A stretch of DNA of 64,000 nucleotides from an uncultured Christensenella sp. (GTDB taxonomy: Bacteria > Bacillota > Clostridia > Christensenellales > Borkfalkiaceae). Shown piece after piece: positions 16,046-24,898 of this stretch; within the stretch, counting starts at the first letter, position 1; each line of letters opens with the position of its first letter. A model generated the notes under the pieces. The model did no database searches and was not told where the DNA came from. It saw nothing but the letters and a program-made list of their open reading frames with translations. A program made the translations under genes and the position numbers. The stretch covers positions 1 to 64,000 of the forward strand of contig CAJTJC010000008.1 in NCBI GenBank assembly GCA_910576655.1, in the 5' to 3' direction.

Positions 16046-18475
16046 TCAGTACATGGGGATATAGGAAACCGAAGCGGATATAGTCATCATTACGAATATG
16101 GCGCAGCATGCTATCGCACCAACCCATACGTTGCCGGTAAGCTTGTAGAAAAGCCTGTTGAATACGGGAAGAATGAACATCATTACCACAAGTCCGAAAA
16201 CCATGTTGACGAACAGCCAGACCTCGTTGTTTCCGCTGCCCCAGTTGCCGTAGAACGGCGAGCCCGTGGTGAAATAACAAACGTAGTTTATTAAAAGGAT
16301 GAACGCAAGACCCAAGCTGTTGGCAAGACCGCCGACAAGCAGAACCTTCCATTCCTTCCAACCCTCTCTGCCTATGCTGCAATTTACCCTTATCGAGTTT
16401 GAAATGTAGAACACGAAGATAAACGGTATATATTCCAGCGCGGTGACGAACATCCTTGCGTTGAGCGGCGCCGCCGAAATAAGCATAAATCTGAAATCCT
16501 GATGGAATATCCAGTATGAAAGCTGCACGAGGAAGTAGAACACGCCGAACATAATTACCGCAAGCAGCAGGCTTTTAAGCACGTTTAAAACTACGTTCTT
16601 CCAGCCGTTACCGCGGATTTTTATATCCGAGAATTTATCCCAGTCGTAGTGCGGCTGAATACCCTTCACCTTGTACATAGCGTACTCGTACAGGTTTTCC
16701 AGCGCGGTAGTTCCGAAGAATATCGCAAGACCTATCAAGCCGTTAATTACCGCCCAAAGCAGTATGGCGTTAATCATACGCGCGGGGAAGGTGAAAGTGA
16801 ACACGCTTGCAAGATTGCTTGTGGGGAATATCTCTATCGAAAGGTTTGCAAGCGGGATATAGTCGAGGCAGGCTATTATCGCCGTCAGTATCATACACGA
16901 CCAGAATATAACCTTGTGTGCAACCGTCTTGTGACGCTGCTCTGCCGCTACGACGGGCTTAACTGCCTCCACCGTCTGCATTGCGGGCTGAACCTCCGCC
17001 TCGCCGTCGGTTGCCGCCGCCTTTACCTTACCGCCGTTTTTCAAGGTCGCGAAGAAGGGTATTTTCATAAGCACGGCGCAAAGCGCGATTATGAACGTGA
17101 ACGCCGCAGCAAGCGCGATACCGTTGGAAAATTCCTTGCCGAACCATATCTGGTTCAAGCCGCCGTTATCCGAGCCCATACCGAGTGTTTCGTTGAAGAA
17201 GTCGACGGTGTTCGCAATGCTGACCCTGTCGTACATTTCGAAGCAGTGGTTGATAGACTCGCGGTGTACTATTCTGTAAGTGCCCTTGGACATATCGCCG
17301 TAACCGTAGTCGTAAGCGATTGTATCGAAAGAGTTTGCCGCGCCGTTAATCTCGTTAATGAAGCGCAGACCTATTACCTCGAACGCGGTCGTGTCCGACT
17401 GATAGCGGTACGCGCCCTCGTCGTAATAAGCGTAGGACATAGCCGCGTTGCAGTTGAGATTTTTGAACTTATTTGCCGCCGAGGTCTTTATGTAACCCGA
17501 ATTGTAGACGGACTTTATAATGCTGTCGCCGTAGTCCGCGCCCGCCATATCGGAAGCGAGGGTTACGACGTTGCCGCCGCCCTGCGAGTGACCTACCGCG
17601 CCGAAGCGGTTTTTGTCGCAGAATTTGAAATCATCGGAGTTATTGTAAACGTACTGGACGAGATACTCGATACCGTGCGCGCCAGTTGAAGAATTTTCGG
17701 TCGTGCCGCCCTGACCGCCGGGGTCGGAACAGAACACCACCGCGCCCCTTCTCGACAGCTCGATACAGTACTGCGACATAGTCGCCTTAGTGCGGGTGAA
17801 GCCGGGAAGCACGAACACGACGGGCGCGGGATTTTCCTCGGTCGCCGAATCGGGCTTATACATAGTTACCGAATAAGAGGTTTCGTGCTCCTTGCCGTCG
17901 TCGGTGACGGTGAGGGGTATCGCATACTGCTTGCCGTGAATTTTGCCCTCGTTATACGCAAGGGTCATTTCGCGCGTCAGCGTAAAGTCGGAAACGTCGA
18001 CGGAAAAGCCCGAGGTTTCGAAGCACATTGCCGTAAAGCTAGAAATAAAAATCAAAGCGAACGCAACGCAAGCGGTTATAAAGCTTTTCGCTTTATAGAA
18101 CGGCGTTTTGGGCTTGGGCGCTTCGGGCTGCGCCCCGTCCGACTTCTCCGTATCGCTACGGACGACGAGAGCGTCCTCGGTTTTGCGGAAATACGCTATG
18201 CCGAGAAGTATGAATGCGGGCAGGCAGACTATGCTTATTGCCCAGCAAATTATATACTTGATATTTTCCTGCTTCGTAAGCTTTACACCCGTCATTTTCT
18301 GACGGACGGAGGTTATTACGAAACCGTCGTAAAGCCCCGCAAGCGCGAATATGAGGAACGCCCAGTACCAGTTGTTGGACAGCGCGAAGAAGCTTGCCGC
18401 AAGCACGAACCAGAGAGCAGTGAAAACGTACAGGCAAATACTTGCCGATTTCATTAATTTACTTTTCAAATACAT
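16046..18475 (-). CDS. Polytopic membrane protein with extracytoplasmic alpha/beta-hydrolase domain
   Basis: 809 residues. There are four hydrophobic segments near the N-terminus (to about 165), then an alpha/beta-hydrolase domain from about 195 to 445 with FVLPGFTRTKA (oxyanion region), the nucleophile elbow GHSQGG near residue 295, and a late HCFEMYD histidine. Six or more further membrane helices follow. The hydrolase resembles dienelactone hydrolase and acyl-peptidase relatives; the substrate is unknown. AGGAGGA precedes the ATG. It is the last gene of a three-gene unit with two lipoproteins, 12 bases after the preceding stop, so they probably act together on a cell-surface or extracellular ester. 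Confidence 0.7.
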   Translation of the reverse strand: MYLKSKLMKSASICLYVFTALWFVLAASFFALSNNWYWAFLIFALAGLYDGFVITSVRQKMTGVKLTKQENIKYIICWAISIVCLPAFILLGIAYFRKTEDALVVRSDTEKSDGAQPEAPKPKTPFYKAKSFITACVAFALIFISSFTAMCFETSGFSVDVSDFTLTREMTLAYNEGKIHGKQYAIPLTVTDDGKEHETSYSVTMYKPDSATEENPAPVVFVLPGFTRTKATMSQYCIELSRRGAVVFCSDPGGQGGTTENSSTGAHGIEYLVQYVYNNSDDFKFCDKNRFGAVGHSQGGGNVVTLASDMAGADYGDSIIKSVYNSGYIKTSAANKFKNLNCNAAMSYAYYDEGAYRYQSDTTAFEVIGLRFINEINGAANSFDTIAYDYGYGDMSKGTYRIVHRESINHCFEMYDRVSIANTVDFFNETLGMGSDNGGLNQIWFGKEFSNGIALAAAFTFIIALCAVLMKIPFFATLKNGGKVKAAATDGEAEVQPAMQTVEAVKPVVAAEQRHKTVAHKVIFWSCMILTAIIACLDYIPLANLSIEIFPTSNLASVFTFTFPARMINAILLWAVINGLIGLAIFFGTTALENLYEYAMYKVKGIQPHYDWDKFSDIKIRGNGWKNVVLNVLKSLLLAVIMFGVFYFLVQLSYWIFHQDFRFMLISAAPLNARMFVTALEYIPFIFVFYISNSIRVNCSIGREGWKEWKVLLVGGLANSLGLAFILLINYVCYFTTGSPFYGNWGSGNNEVWLFVNMVFGLVVMMFILPVFNRLFYKLTGNVWVGAIACCAIFVMMTISASVSYIPMY

Positions 18476-18487
18476 ATCTCTTCCTCC

Positions 18488-19798
18488 TTATGCCGCAGGC
18501 GTGGCAAGCAATGCCAGTCCCTCGGACGAAAGTATCCAGTTGTAAACGGCAAGCGCAAGTCCGTCGTTCGTGAACCTTATTACCTTTCTGTTATCGCTGG
18601 TACCTATCGCCATATCGCCCGACGATTCCTTAATCAAAGGGTTGAGATAGGGCGCCTTGTCTTTGGCAAGCGCTCTGCCGCCCAAAAGAATATTTACGCC
18701 GCCGTCAGCCTCGATAGCCTTATCGAGCGCGGATACGTCCGTTTCGCTATCCGAACCGCCCGTTTCTTTAAGGCAGTAGAATTTGACCTCAACGCCCGCA
18801 AGCTGTTCGTCGGACGCGCCGCATTCTTTAAGCGCAGCCTTTAAGCCCTCTTCGAAGTTGGCCTTTATTTCATTGCTGAACCCCGAAGTTTTAAAAAGAC
18901 CGTAGCAGCCGATTTTTAAGGAAATGACGTCCTCGGAGCCTATAGTGTACTTAATACCGCTCTGGTCGTCGGGCTCGGGCTCAGGCTCGGGTTCGGGCTC
19001 GGGTTCGGGAGTGGTGCCTTCGTACTTATAGTCGAGCGTGGCTCCGCCCTCGCCCGCGTAAGTATCGAGTATCCAGCCGTAAACCGCGTTGACGGTTTCG
19101 CTTTCGTAAAGCTTTGCGGTGTAGCGCGCCTTGAAGTCGGGGTTAATGAGTATGTTTCCGTGGTTTTCAAGGACTTCGTCGGGCATCATGCCGCCCGTGC
19201 CGCTGAGGTTTGCGTAATCTGACCATCCAATCATAATATCTATATCGCCGTCGGACTTTATCGCGTCGCAGGTAGGGCCTACGTTGCCCGCATAGGGACG
19301 GATTACGATATCCATATCCTCGGGATTATAGCCGCTTTCCACGAGGAATGCGTTTAACTCGGTTTTGAAGCCCTCCATCACCGTCGAATTGAGCCCCGAC
19401 GTCTTGTCTTTGTCGTACCAGGCGATTGCAACGTCGTGACGGATAATTTCGCCGAATACGGGATAGAGCGTTACGCTCAGCTCGTCGCCCTTTACCCAGT
19501 CCTTAACGTCGTCGTAGCGCACGAGTCCCTTGTTCGCCGTAACGGGCACGCTGTCCGCGCCGAGCTCTTCCCAGTTTTCTTCCGCGGTCCAGCCGTAGAA
19601 CTTCAAGCCCTTCGGCGCCTCGGGAACGGGAACGATTGCATTGTTGAAAATGTTTACCGTATAGCAGCCCTGATACTCGCCGTTTACGTTGAGTACGACC
19701 TGAACGTCCTTTTCGAAGCCCCTTACGAGGGTACAGCCCGAAAGCGCCGCCAAACACATAACCATCGCAAGCAATGCCGCAATTAAGTGTTTTTTCAT
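18488..19798 (-). CDS. Lipoprotein with two similar substrate-binding-type domains joined by an (EP)n linker
   Basis: 436 residues. Lipobox LAALSGC gives a diacylated Cys near residue 22. A short beta-rich region (to about 105) precedes two related domains of about 140 residues: the first begins HDVAIAWYDKDKTSGLN (about 118), the second begins ISLKIGCYGLFKTSGFSN (about 292). Each has a STVMEGFKTELNAFL-like or ANFEEGLKAALKE helix, a DIDIMIG or GVNILLG strand and a VYNWIL or VYGWIL end, like periplasmic binding protein lobes. The linker is Glu-Pro repeats (about residues 266-277). No ABC permease is adjacent. AGGAGGA precedes the start. It sits between an SGNH lipoprotein and a membrane hydrolase. 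Confidence 0.65.
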   Translation of the reverse strand: MKKHLIAALLAMVMCLAALSGCTLVRGFEKDVQVVLNVNGEYQGCYTVNIFNNAIVPVPEAPKGLKFYGWTAEENWEELGADSVPVTANKGLVRYDDVKDWVKGDELSVTLYPVFGEIIRHDVAIAWYDKDKTSGLNSTVMEGFKTELNAFLVESGYNPEDMDIVIRPYAGNVGPTCDAIKSDGDIDIMIGWSDYANLSGTGGMMPDEVLENHGNILINPDFKARYTAKLYESETVNAVYGWILDTYAGEGGATLDYKYEGTTPEPEPEPEPEPEPDDQSGIKYTIGSEDVISLKIGCYGLFKTSGFSNEIKANFEEGLKAALKECGASDEQLAGVEVKFYCLKETGGSDSETDVSALDKAIEADGGVNILLGGRALAKDKAPYLNPLIKESSGDMAIGTSDNRKVIRFTNDGLALAVYNWILSSEGLALLATPAA

Positions 19799-19822
19799 TA
19801 TCTTCCTCCTGAAAAGATTTTA

Positions 19823-20968
19823 TTAATGTGCCGCGTTATAAGCAGCCGTTTTAAGTACGTTTGCCGTCGCCGCGTCAAGCCCGCCGATATACGGCGATAT
19901 GCGGGGGTCGGTATCGAGGATTGTCGCAACGTGGACGCAGGCGGAAAGGAACGCGCCCGCGTACGAGGGGTGCTTTTCGTCCTCGTGGTACAAATTGATT
20001 TCTTTATTTTCGGTATAGACCGAGCTGAACGCCTTGCCGACGTAGCAGACGCTTACGCCCATAGACGAAGCCGCGTTTTCATACGCGGTGCGAAGCTGTG
20101 CCTCCATTTCGGGAATGGTTATCTTCCTCGCCTCAGCCTCTTCCTTATAGCCCCAGGTCGAATACAGGTAGACGCGGCAGTTTTTCTGAGTCGCCTTTAT
20201 TCTGCTTTGCAGCGTCTTGGCCGCCGATAAAAACGCGCTGTAATTAGTCAGAGGGCGGGTGCTCTGCTCCTGCAAAACAACCGCGTCGTAACCGTCGGTC
20301 GAAGTAAGCTTTTCCTCTACCCTCTTGCCGTGCTCGTCGTTGGGGTCGGCAAATTTCGTCAGCGTCCACGAGCCCTGCGTGACCGAATCCACTATCACGC
20401 CGTCGCCCGCAGCCGTCGCAATTTCTTCGAACAGCTTAGGCACGTCGCTGTAATACGTAAAGCTGTTGCCTATGAACAGCACTCTGGTAGTCGTCCAAAG
20501 GCTTGCCGTATCGCCCTTGAAGTGCCAAAATCCCTCTGCAGGCGTTTCAGAATAGAGATATACCTTGACAGTCTGCGGCGCGGCAACTTCGCCGTAAGCG
20601 CAGATAAGCGTATCGGCGTGGAAGCCGTTTTCGCCTATCGACGCAGCCGAGCGCGGAATTACGACCGACTTTGCCTTACAGTCCTTAAACGCGTTGGCTC
20701 CTATTTTTGTTATTCCTTCCGAAAGCTTTATATCGGTAATTCTGCCCGAGCGGTAGTACCAGGGCGCGTCCTTCTCGCTTGAATAGTCGGGAATTTCGCC
20801 CTCGCCCTCTAAATTCAGCACGTAGCCGTATCTGCCGTTATCCGAAAAATATGCGCGGACCGAGCCGAGCTTCCACGAGGTTTGCTCCTTGCCGCAGGCA
20901 ACGAGCGCAATCGCCGCGGTAAGCGCGGCAATCATAACCGTCAATAAAATAAGCGTTGCTTTTTTCAT
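19823..20968 (-). CDS. Lipoprotein with SGNH-hydrolase domain (DUF4886-like)
   Basis: 381 residues. The lipobox is AIALVACGK, Cys near 25. Residues 35-130 hold a short leucine-rich-repeat-like region (ITKIGANAFKDC, SAASIGENGF). The SGNH domain covers about 155-370: RVLFIGNSFTYYSDV (block I, Ser nucleophile), VTQGSWTLTKF, VVLQEQSTRP and the late DEKHPSYAGAFLSAC (Asp/His block). It is probably an esterase or deacetylase on envelope or environmental glycans. GGTGA precedes the ATG. It is first in the three-gene unit and no signal of specific regulation is seen. Confidence 0.75.
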   Translation of the reverse strand: MKKATLILLTVMIAALTAAIALVACGKEQTSWKLGSVRAYFSDNGRYGYVLNLEGEGEIPDYSSEKDAPWYYRSGRITDIKLSEGITKIGANAFKDCKAKSVVIPRSAASIGENGFHADTLICAYGEVAAPQTVKVYLYSETPAEGFWHFKGDTASLWTTTRVLFIGNSFTYYSDVPKLFEEIATAAGDGVIVDSVTQGSWTLTKFADPNDEHGKRVEEKLTSTDGYDAVVLQEQSTRPLTNYSAFLSAAKTLQSRIKATQKNCRVYLYSTWGYKEEAEARKITIPEMEAQLRTAYENAASSMGVSVCYVGKAFSSVYTENKEINLYHEDEKHPSYAGAFLSACVHVATILDTDPRISPYIGGLDAATANVLKTAAYNAAH

Positions 20969-20993
20969 TATTTCACCAATTAAGCATTGTTAG

Positions 20994-21018
20994 GGTAATG
21001 CGCTTGCAGCGCATTACC
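20994..21018. terminator. Hairpin between malic enzyme gene and envelope operon
   Basis: GGTAATGCGC and GCGCATTACC form a 10-bp stem. A second hairpin (TTTATCATA / TATGATAAA, 21021-21045) is adjacent. T tracts are weak, so terminator function is likely but not certain. Confidence 0.5.
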
Positions 21019-21049
21019 TCTTTATCATAGGGGGAATATGATAAAATTT

Positions 21050-22225
21050 TTATTTCAGCTTTGCCACGCCCGAAGCTACCGCAGCCTCGGCAACCGCCTT
21101 TGCAACCGAGCGGTGCGCGTTCTTGTCGTACGCGTAGGGCAGAATGTAGTCGGTTGCAAGCTGTCTGTCCGAAACGCAGTCCGCAATGCCCTTTGCGGCG
21201 GCAATCATCATTTCGTCGTTTACCGTAGTAGCGCGGACGTCGAGCGCGCCGCGGAAAAGTCCGGGGAATACAAGCACGTTGTTTATCTGGTTGGGATGCT
21301 CGGACGAGCCCGTTCCGACGATAAACGCGCCCGCAGCCTTTGCGTCCTCGGGCTCGATTTCGGGTACGGGGTTCGCGCAGGGGAACAGAATTGATTTTTC
21401 CGCCATCGACGCAACCATTTCCTTAGTCACGCAATGGGGTCCCGAAACGCCTATAAATACGTCCGCGCCCCTCATGGAGTCGGCAAGCTTGCCCTGCTTT
21501 TTCGAAAGGTTGGTTATCTTGGCAACCTCCTTCTGAGCGGAATTGAGCCAGTCGTTGCCCTCGCACACTATGCCTTTCAGGTCGCACAGCGTTACGTCCT
21601 TTACGCCCAGCTTCAAAAGGAATTTGCCTATGGCTATTCCCGCTGCGCCCGCGCCGTTAATAACGACCTTGACTTCTTCAAGCTTTTTGCCCGCAAGCCT
21701 GACCGCGTTTATAAGCGCAGCCGCCGAAACGATAGCCGTGCCGTGCTGGTCGTCGTGGAATACGGGAATATCCAGCTCCTCTTTAAGCCGCGTTTCGATT
21801 TCGAAGCAGCGCGGCGCGGAAATATCCTCGAGGTTTATTCCGCCGAACGAGCCAGCCATTATCTTAATAGTTTTTATAATCTCTTCGGTATCCTTGGTAC
21901 TTAAACATATCGGGTACGCGTCCACCCCGCCGAACGCCTTGAACAGCGCGCACTTGCCCTCCATTACGGGCATGCCCGCCTCGGGGCCTATGTCGCCCAG
22001 TCCGAGAACCGCCGTGCCGTCCGTTATTACGGGAACGGTATTCCACCGTCTCGTCAGCTCGAACGATTTTTCCACGTCGCCGTGAATTGCCATGCACGGC
22101 TCGGCAACGCCCGGCGTATAGGCAAGCGAAAGCGCCTCCCTGCTGTCAACGGGGACTCGCGCCACCGTCTCTATTTTGCCTTTCCACTCCGCGTGCTTTT
22201 TAAGCGATGCTTCTCTGTAATTCAT
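21050..22225 (-). CDS. maeB: Malic enzyme, malate dehydrogenase (oxaloacetate-decarboxylating)
   Basis: 391 residues, the short bacterial type without a phosphotransacetylase domain. It reads LAYTPGVAEPC, then TDGTAVLGLGDIGPEAGMPV and FGGVDAYPICL, with the metal site INLEDISAPRCFEIE and DDQHGTA. The Rossmann motif is VVINGAGAAGIAIGKFL. It converts malate to pyruvate with reduction of NAD or NADP. The start at 22225 is chosen from GGAGGG seven bases upstream; 65 in-frame upstream codons are unlike the family. A consensus promoter (see 22284) drives it, shared face to face with a LysR gene that is its probable regulator. The symbol is tentative because the cofactor class is not resolved. Confidence 0.93.
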   Translation of the reverse strand: MNYREASLKKHAEWKGKIETVARVPVDSREALSLAYTPGVAEPCMAIHGDVEKSFELTRRWNTVPVITDGTAVLGLGDIGPEAGMPVMEGKCALFKAFGGVDAYPICLSTKDTEEIIKTIKIMAGSFGGINLEDISAPRCFEIETRLKEELDIPVFHDDQHGTAIVSAAALINAVRLAGKKLEEVKVVINGAGAAGIAIGKFLLKLGVKDVTLCDLKGIVCEGNDWLNSAQKEVAKITNLSKKQGKLADSMRGADVFIGVSGPHCVTKEMVASMAEKSILFPCANPVPEIEPEDAKAAGAFIVGTGSSEHPNQINNVLVFPGLFRGALDVRATTVNDEMMIAAAKGIADCVSDRQLATDYILPYAYDKNAHRSVAKAVAEAAVASGVAKLK

Positions 22226-22283
22226 CTGAGTCCCTCCAAAAAAGTGAAAATTTTTCTTTTTTTTATAATTTCTTTCATTTTTG

Positions 22284-22317
22284 TTTACATTATACCCCAC
22301 AACTGATATAATGTAAA
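22284..22317. promoter_or_regulatory. Overlapping divergent promoters formed by one inverted repeat
   Basis: TTTACATTATA and TATAATGTAAA are perfect 11-bp inverted copies 12 bp apart. On the plus strand TTTACA (22284-22289) and TATAAT (22307-22312) are 17 bp apart and serve lysR. On the minus strand TTTACA (22317-22312) and TATAAT (22294-22289) are 17 bp apart and serve the malic enzyme gene. Each -35 abuts or overlaps the other promoter's -10, so only one polymerase can bind at a time. Confidence 0.8.
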
Positions 22318-22375
22318 ATAATAATATTATATAACAATCATAACAAAAACACATAATACGGGCAGGATACGACAA

Positions 22376-23263
22376 ATGAATTATGAATACTACAAAATTT
22401 TCTATTACGTAGGGAAGCACAAAAACATAACGCGCGCCGCGGTCGAGCTGTATTCGAGCCAGCCCGCCGTAACGCGCGCAATACAGAATTTAGAGTCGGA
22501 GCTGGGCTGTCGCCTGTTCGTCAGAACGAAGAGCGGCGTGGAATTCACGCACGAGGGGCGGACGCTGTTCGACTACGTGAATATAGCCCACACCCAGCTT
22601 ATAAAGGGCGAAAACGAGGTCAGCAGGGCGGTCAGCACGGAAAACGGCACTATTTACATCGGCGCGACGGTCACCGCGCTGTACGGCTTTCTGTTTAACT
22701 TTCTCGACGAATTTCGCACGAAGCACCCCGGAATTAAATTCAAAATAAACACGGGTTCGAGCAACGGCACCATAGAAAAGCTCAAAAAAGGAATAGTGGA
22801 TTTGGCTTTCGTGTCCACGCCGTGCAGTCCGTCAAAGCCGCTGAATACGGTAAAAATAAAGTCGTTCGGCGACATTCTGATTGCGGGCAAGGGGCTTGCG
22901 CACCTGCAAAACGCGCCGTTCGGTTTGTCCGATATAAAAAATTATCCCTTCGTCAGCCTGCGCCATAGCATGCAATTAAGGCAATTCCTCGACGATTTTT
23001 TCGCCGAAAACGGAATTGCCGTCACCCCCGATATAGAGGCGGACGGCGCGGACCTTCTCGTGCCCATGATAAGCCACAACCTCGGGTTGGGCTTCGTGCC
23101 GCAGCCTATGGCGGAGGACGCAATCGGGCGCGGAGAGGTTTTCAGAATACCGCTTGACGTCGCGCTGCCAGAAAGGCATATCTGTATGATAACGGACCCC
23201 CATCACCCGCACACGAATGCCTCCCGCCTGCTTATAAAAACGATAACCGCCGCGGTCAACTGA
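22376..23263 (+). CDS. LysR-family transcriptional regulator
   Basis: 295 residues. The winged HTH covers about 1-60 (FYYVGKHKNITRAAVELYSSQ, then AVTRAIQNLESELGCRLFVR) and the effector-binding periplasmic-like domain spans about 88-290. AGGA lies about eight bases before the ATG. It is divergent from malic enzyme and shares its promoter region, so it probably controls that gene and itself in response to a malate- or pyruvate-linked signal. The effector is not deducible. A strong terminator overlaps its stop codon. Confidence 0.92.
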   Translation: MNYEYYKIFYYVGKHKNITRAAVELYSSQPAVTRAIQNLESELGCRLFVRTKSGVEFTHEGRTLFDYVNIAHTQLIKGENEVSRAVSTENGTIYIGATVTALYGFLFNFLDEFRTKHPGIKFKINTGSSNGTIEKLKKGIVDLAFVSTPCSPSKPLNTVKIKSFGDILIAGKGLAHLQNAPFGLSDIKNYPFVSLRHSMQLRQFLDDFFAENGIAVTPDIEADGADLLVPMISHNLGLGFVPQPMAEDAIGRGEVFRIPLDVALPERHICMITDPHHPHTNASRLLIKTITAAVN

Positions 23264-23272
23264 CCGCGGCGG
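23247..23272. terminator. Bidirectional terminator between lysR and ppa
   Basis: A 12-bp stem CCGCCGCGGTCA / TGACCGCGGCGG with a two-base loop and CTTTTTAT after it; the stem includes the lysR stop codon. Confidence 0.9.
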
Positions 23273-23276
23273 CTTT

Positions 23277-23807
23277 TTATTTACAGTATTTTTCGTTATA
23301 GTTTTGCAGGCATTTGCGGATAATTTCAATCGCCTCGTACTTATGGCAGATTTCCTTGACCGTCGTAGTCTTGTGCTCTAAGTTTTTATATACCTCGAAA
23401 AAGTGCATCATTTCGTCGAACACGTGCGGCGGCAATTCCTTAATGTCGTAATAGTGCTTGTAATTCGGGTCGTCTATGGGAACGGCAATAATCTTCTCGT
23501 CAAGCTCGCCCCCGTCAATCATTTTTATTACGCCTATCGGCATACAGGTGACCAAGGTCATGGGATATATCGTTTCGTTGCATAGAACGAGTACGTCCAG
23601 CGGGTCGCCGTCGTCGGCAAGCGTGCGCGGTATAAATCCGTAATTCGCGGGATAGACCGTGGACGTATAAAGTACTCTGTCAAGCCGCAGCAGTCCCGTT
23701 TCCTTGTCCAGCTCGTACTTGGCTTTGCAGCCCTTGGGTATTTCTATAAGAGATTCGAATTTGTTTTCCGTTATCCTGCGGGCGTCTATTTCGTGCCAGA
23801 TGTTCAT
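23277..23807 (-). CDS. ppa: Inorganic pyrophosphatase, family I
   Basis: 176 residues, typical for the soluble family I enzyme. The metal-site signature DDGDPLDVLVL lies near residue 65, preceded by YPANYGFIPRTL and followed by VPIDDPNYKHYYDI and a late KYEAIEIIRKC. It hydrolyses diphosphate to two phosphates, pulling biosynthetic reactions forward. AGGAGG lies seven bases before the ATG. It is a single-gene unit between terminators. Confidence 0.96.
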   Translation of the reverse strand: MNIWHEIDARRITENKFESLIEIPKGCKAKYELDKETGLLRLDRVLYTSTVYPANYGFIPRTLADDGDPLDVLVLCNETIYPMTLVTCMPIGVIKMIDGGELDEKIIAVPIDDPNYKHYYDIKELPPHVFDEMMHFFEVYKNLEHKTTTVKEICHKYEAIEIIRKCLQNYNEKYCK

Positions 23808-23902
23808 AATTTTCCTCCTTGCGTTTGTCCCATTCTACCATTAATCGCGTTCAAAGTAAAATGACAATTTATAATATCACGCATACCCGAAACGCATAAT
23901 AA

Positions 23903-23923
23903 AAGCCCCCTTAGAGGGGGCTT
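23903..23923 (-). terminator. Intrinsic terminator
   Basis: AAGCCCCCT / AGGGGGCTT stem followed on the minus strand by TTATTATG, just after the Lgt-like gene. Confidence 0.85.
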
Positions 23924-23927
23924 GGGT

Positions 23928-24779
23928 TTATTCTTCGGCTTCGGCTTCTTTTTTAACCTCCGCTTTCTTTTCGCGGGGCGTGTTTTCGGGGTGCTTCATA
24001 AGCTTGGAAAAATAGTAATACTGGGCGAATATGAAGCCTATGCCCAAAATAACCATTACTATACCCCAGAACTGCGAGGGCGTTACCGAGCCGATAAATT
24101 CGCCGCGGTAGTCGTCGCGGAAATACTCGATAATAAAACGGAAAATTCCGTACGCAATCGCGTATACGGCAAAGTTGTAATTTAACTTAAATTTGAAATA
24201 CAGCACCGCCATTACCGCCGCCAAAACGAACAAAAACGCCATTTCGAAAAGCTGCGTGGGAATTACGTTCTGCGTAGAGCCCGCCGCGCAGGGCAGCCCC
24301 CATTCCGCGGGCTTTCCGTAGCAGCAGCCCGCCCAGAAGCAGCCGAACCTGCCGAATGCGTGCGCTATTACTATACCGATAGGTATGAAGGGCAGCGCGT
24401 CGCAAAGCCCAGCGTTCATCTCGGCGTTAAGCGCCTTAATCTTCGTGCGGGGACGAATAACGTACGTATACAAATTCCATATTCCGAGGAAGCTGCCTAC
24501 GCCGCCGATAAGTCCGCCGATAAAGGTCATGCCGTTCAGGCTGAATTCCTTTCCGTCGATAACGTCGTAAATTCCCTGAAAAATCATGCCGGACAACGCG
24601 CCGAACGCGGTTGCGAAAATACCTATGAAAATGATTGCGTTAGACGAAGTTTCGTTAAACCTCTTATACCACATAGTAAATATAAGAAAAGCAAAGCAAG
24701 CAAGAACGCCTATCGCAAAGCAGATGCCGTAAAGATAGATACCCTGTCCGAAAATATGAAATATAGGCTTGGGATGCAT
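23928..24779 (-). CDS. Lgt-family (prolipoprotein diacylglyceryl transferase-like) membrane protein
   Basis: 283 residues, seven or so membrane helices. Family marks are GMTFIGGLIGG, HAFGRFGCFWAGCCYGKP, IPTQLFE and FRFIIEYFRDDYRG. Canonical Lgt has HGGLIG and GRLGNF; here the essential His of the HGG motif is Ile, and the GRxGN motif is the cysteine-rich GCFWAGCCYG form seen in Lgt-like paralogues of Firmicutes. Lipoproteins are clearly present in this genome, so a true Lgt must exist, perhaps elsewhere. The start at 24779 has GGAGGGGGG just upstream. The C-terminal tail is highly charged. The precise reaction is uncertain. Confidence 0.75.
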   Translation of the reverse strand: MHPKPIFHIFGQGIYLYGICFAIGVLACFAFLIFTMWYKRFNETSSNAIIFIGIFATAFGALSGMIFQGIYDVIDGKEFSLNGMTFIGGLIGGVGSFLGIWNLYTYVIRPRTKIKALNAEMNAGLCDALPFIPIGIVIAHAFGRFGCFWAGCCYGKPAEWGLPCAAGSTQNVIPTQLFEMAFLFVLAAVMAVLYFKFKLNYNFAVYAIAYGIFRFIIEYFRDDYRGEFIGSVTPSQFWGIVMVILGIGFIFAQYYYFSKLMKHPENTPREKKAEVKKEAEAEE

Positions 24780-24860
24780 AACCCCCCTCCTTGTCCGTTT
24801 ATATAATATAAAGATTATACACCCTGAAAGGGGATAAGTCAACAAATTATAAAAAATGCT

Positions 24861-24889
24861 TTACTTGAAAAGCGCGCATATGATAAAAT
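24861..24889 (+). promoter_or_regulatory. Promoter of asd-dapA-dapB
   Basis: TTTACT (24860-24865) and TAAAAT (24884-24889) lie 18 bp apart. The -10 ends nine bases before the asd ATG and there is no Shine-Dalgarno sequence, so the transcript would have a leader of zero to three bases. Confidence 0.6.
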
Positions 24890-24898
24890 GTAAATACT

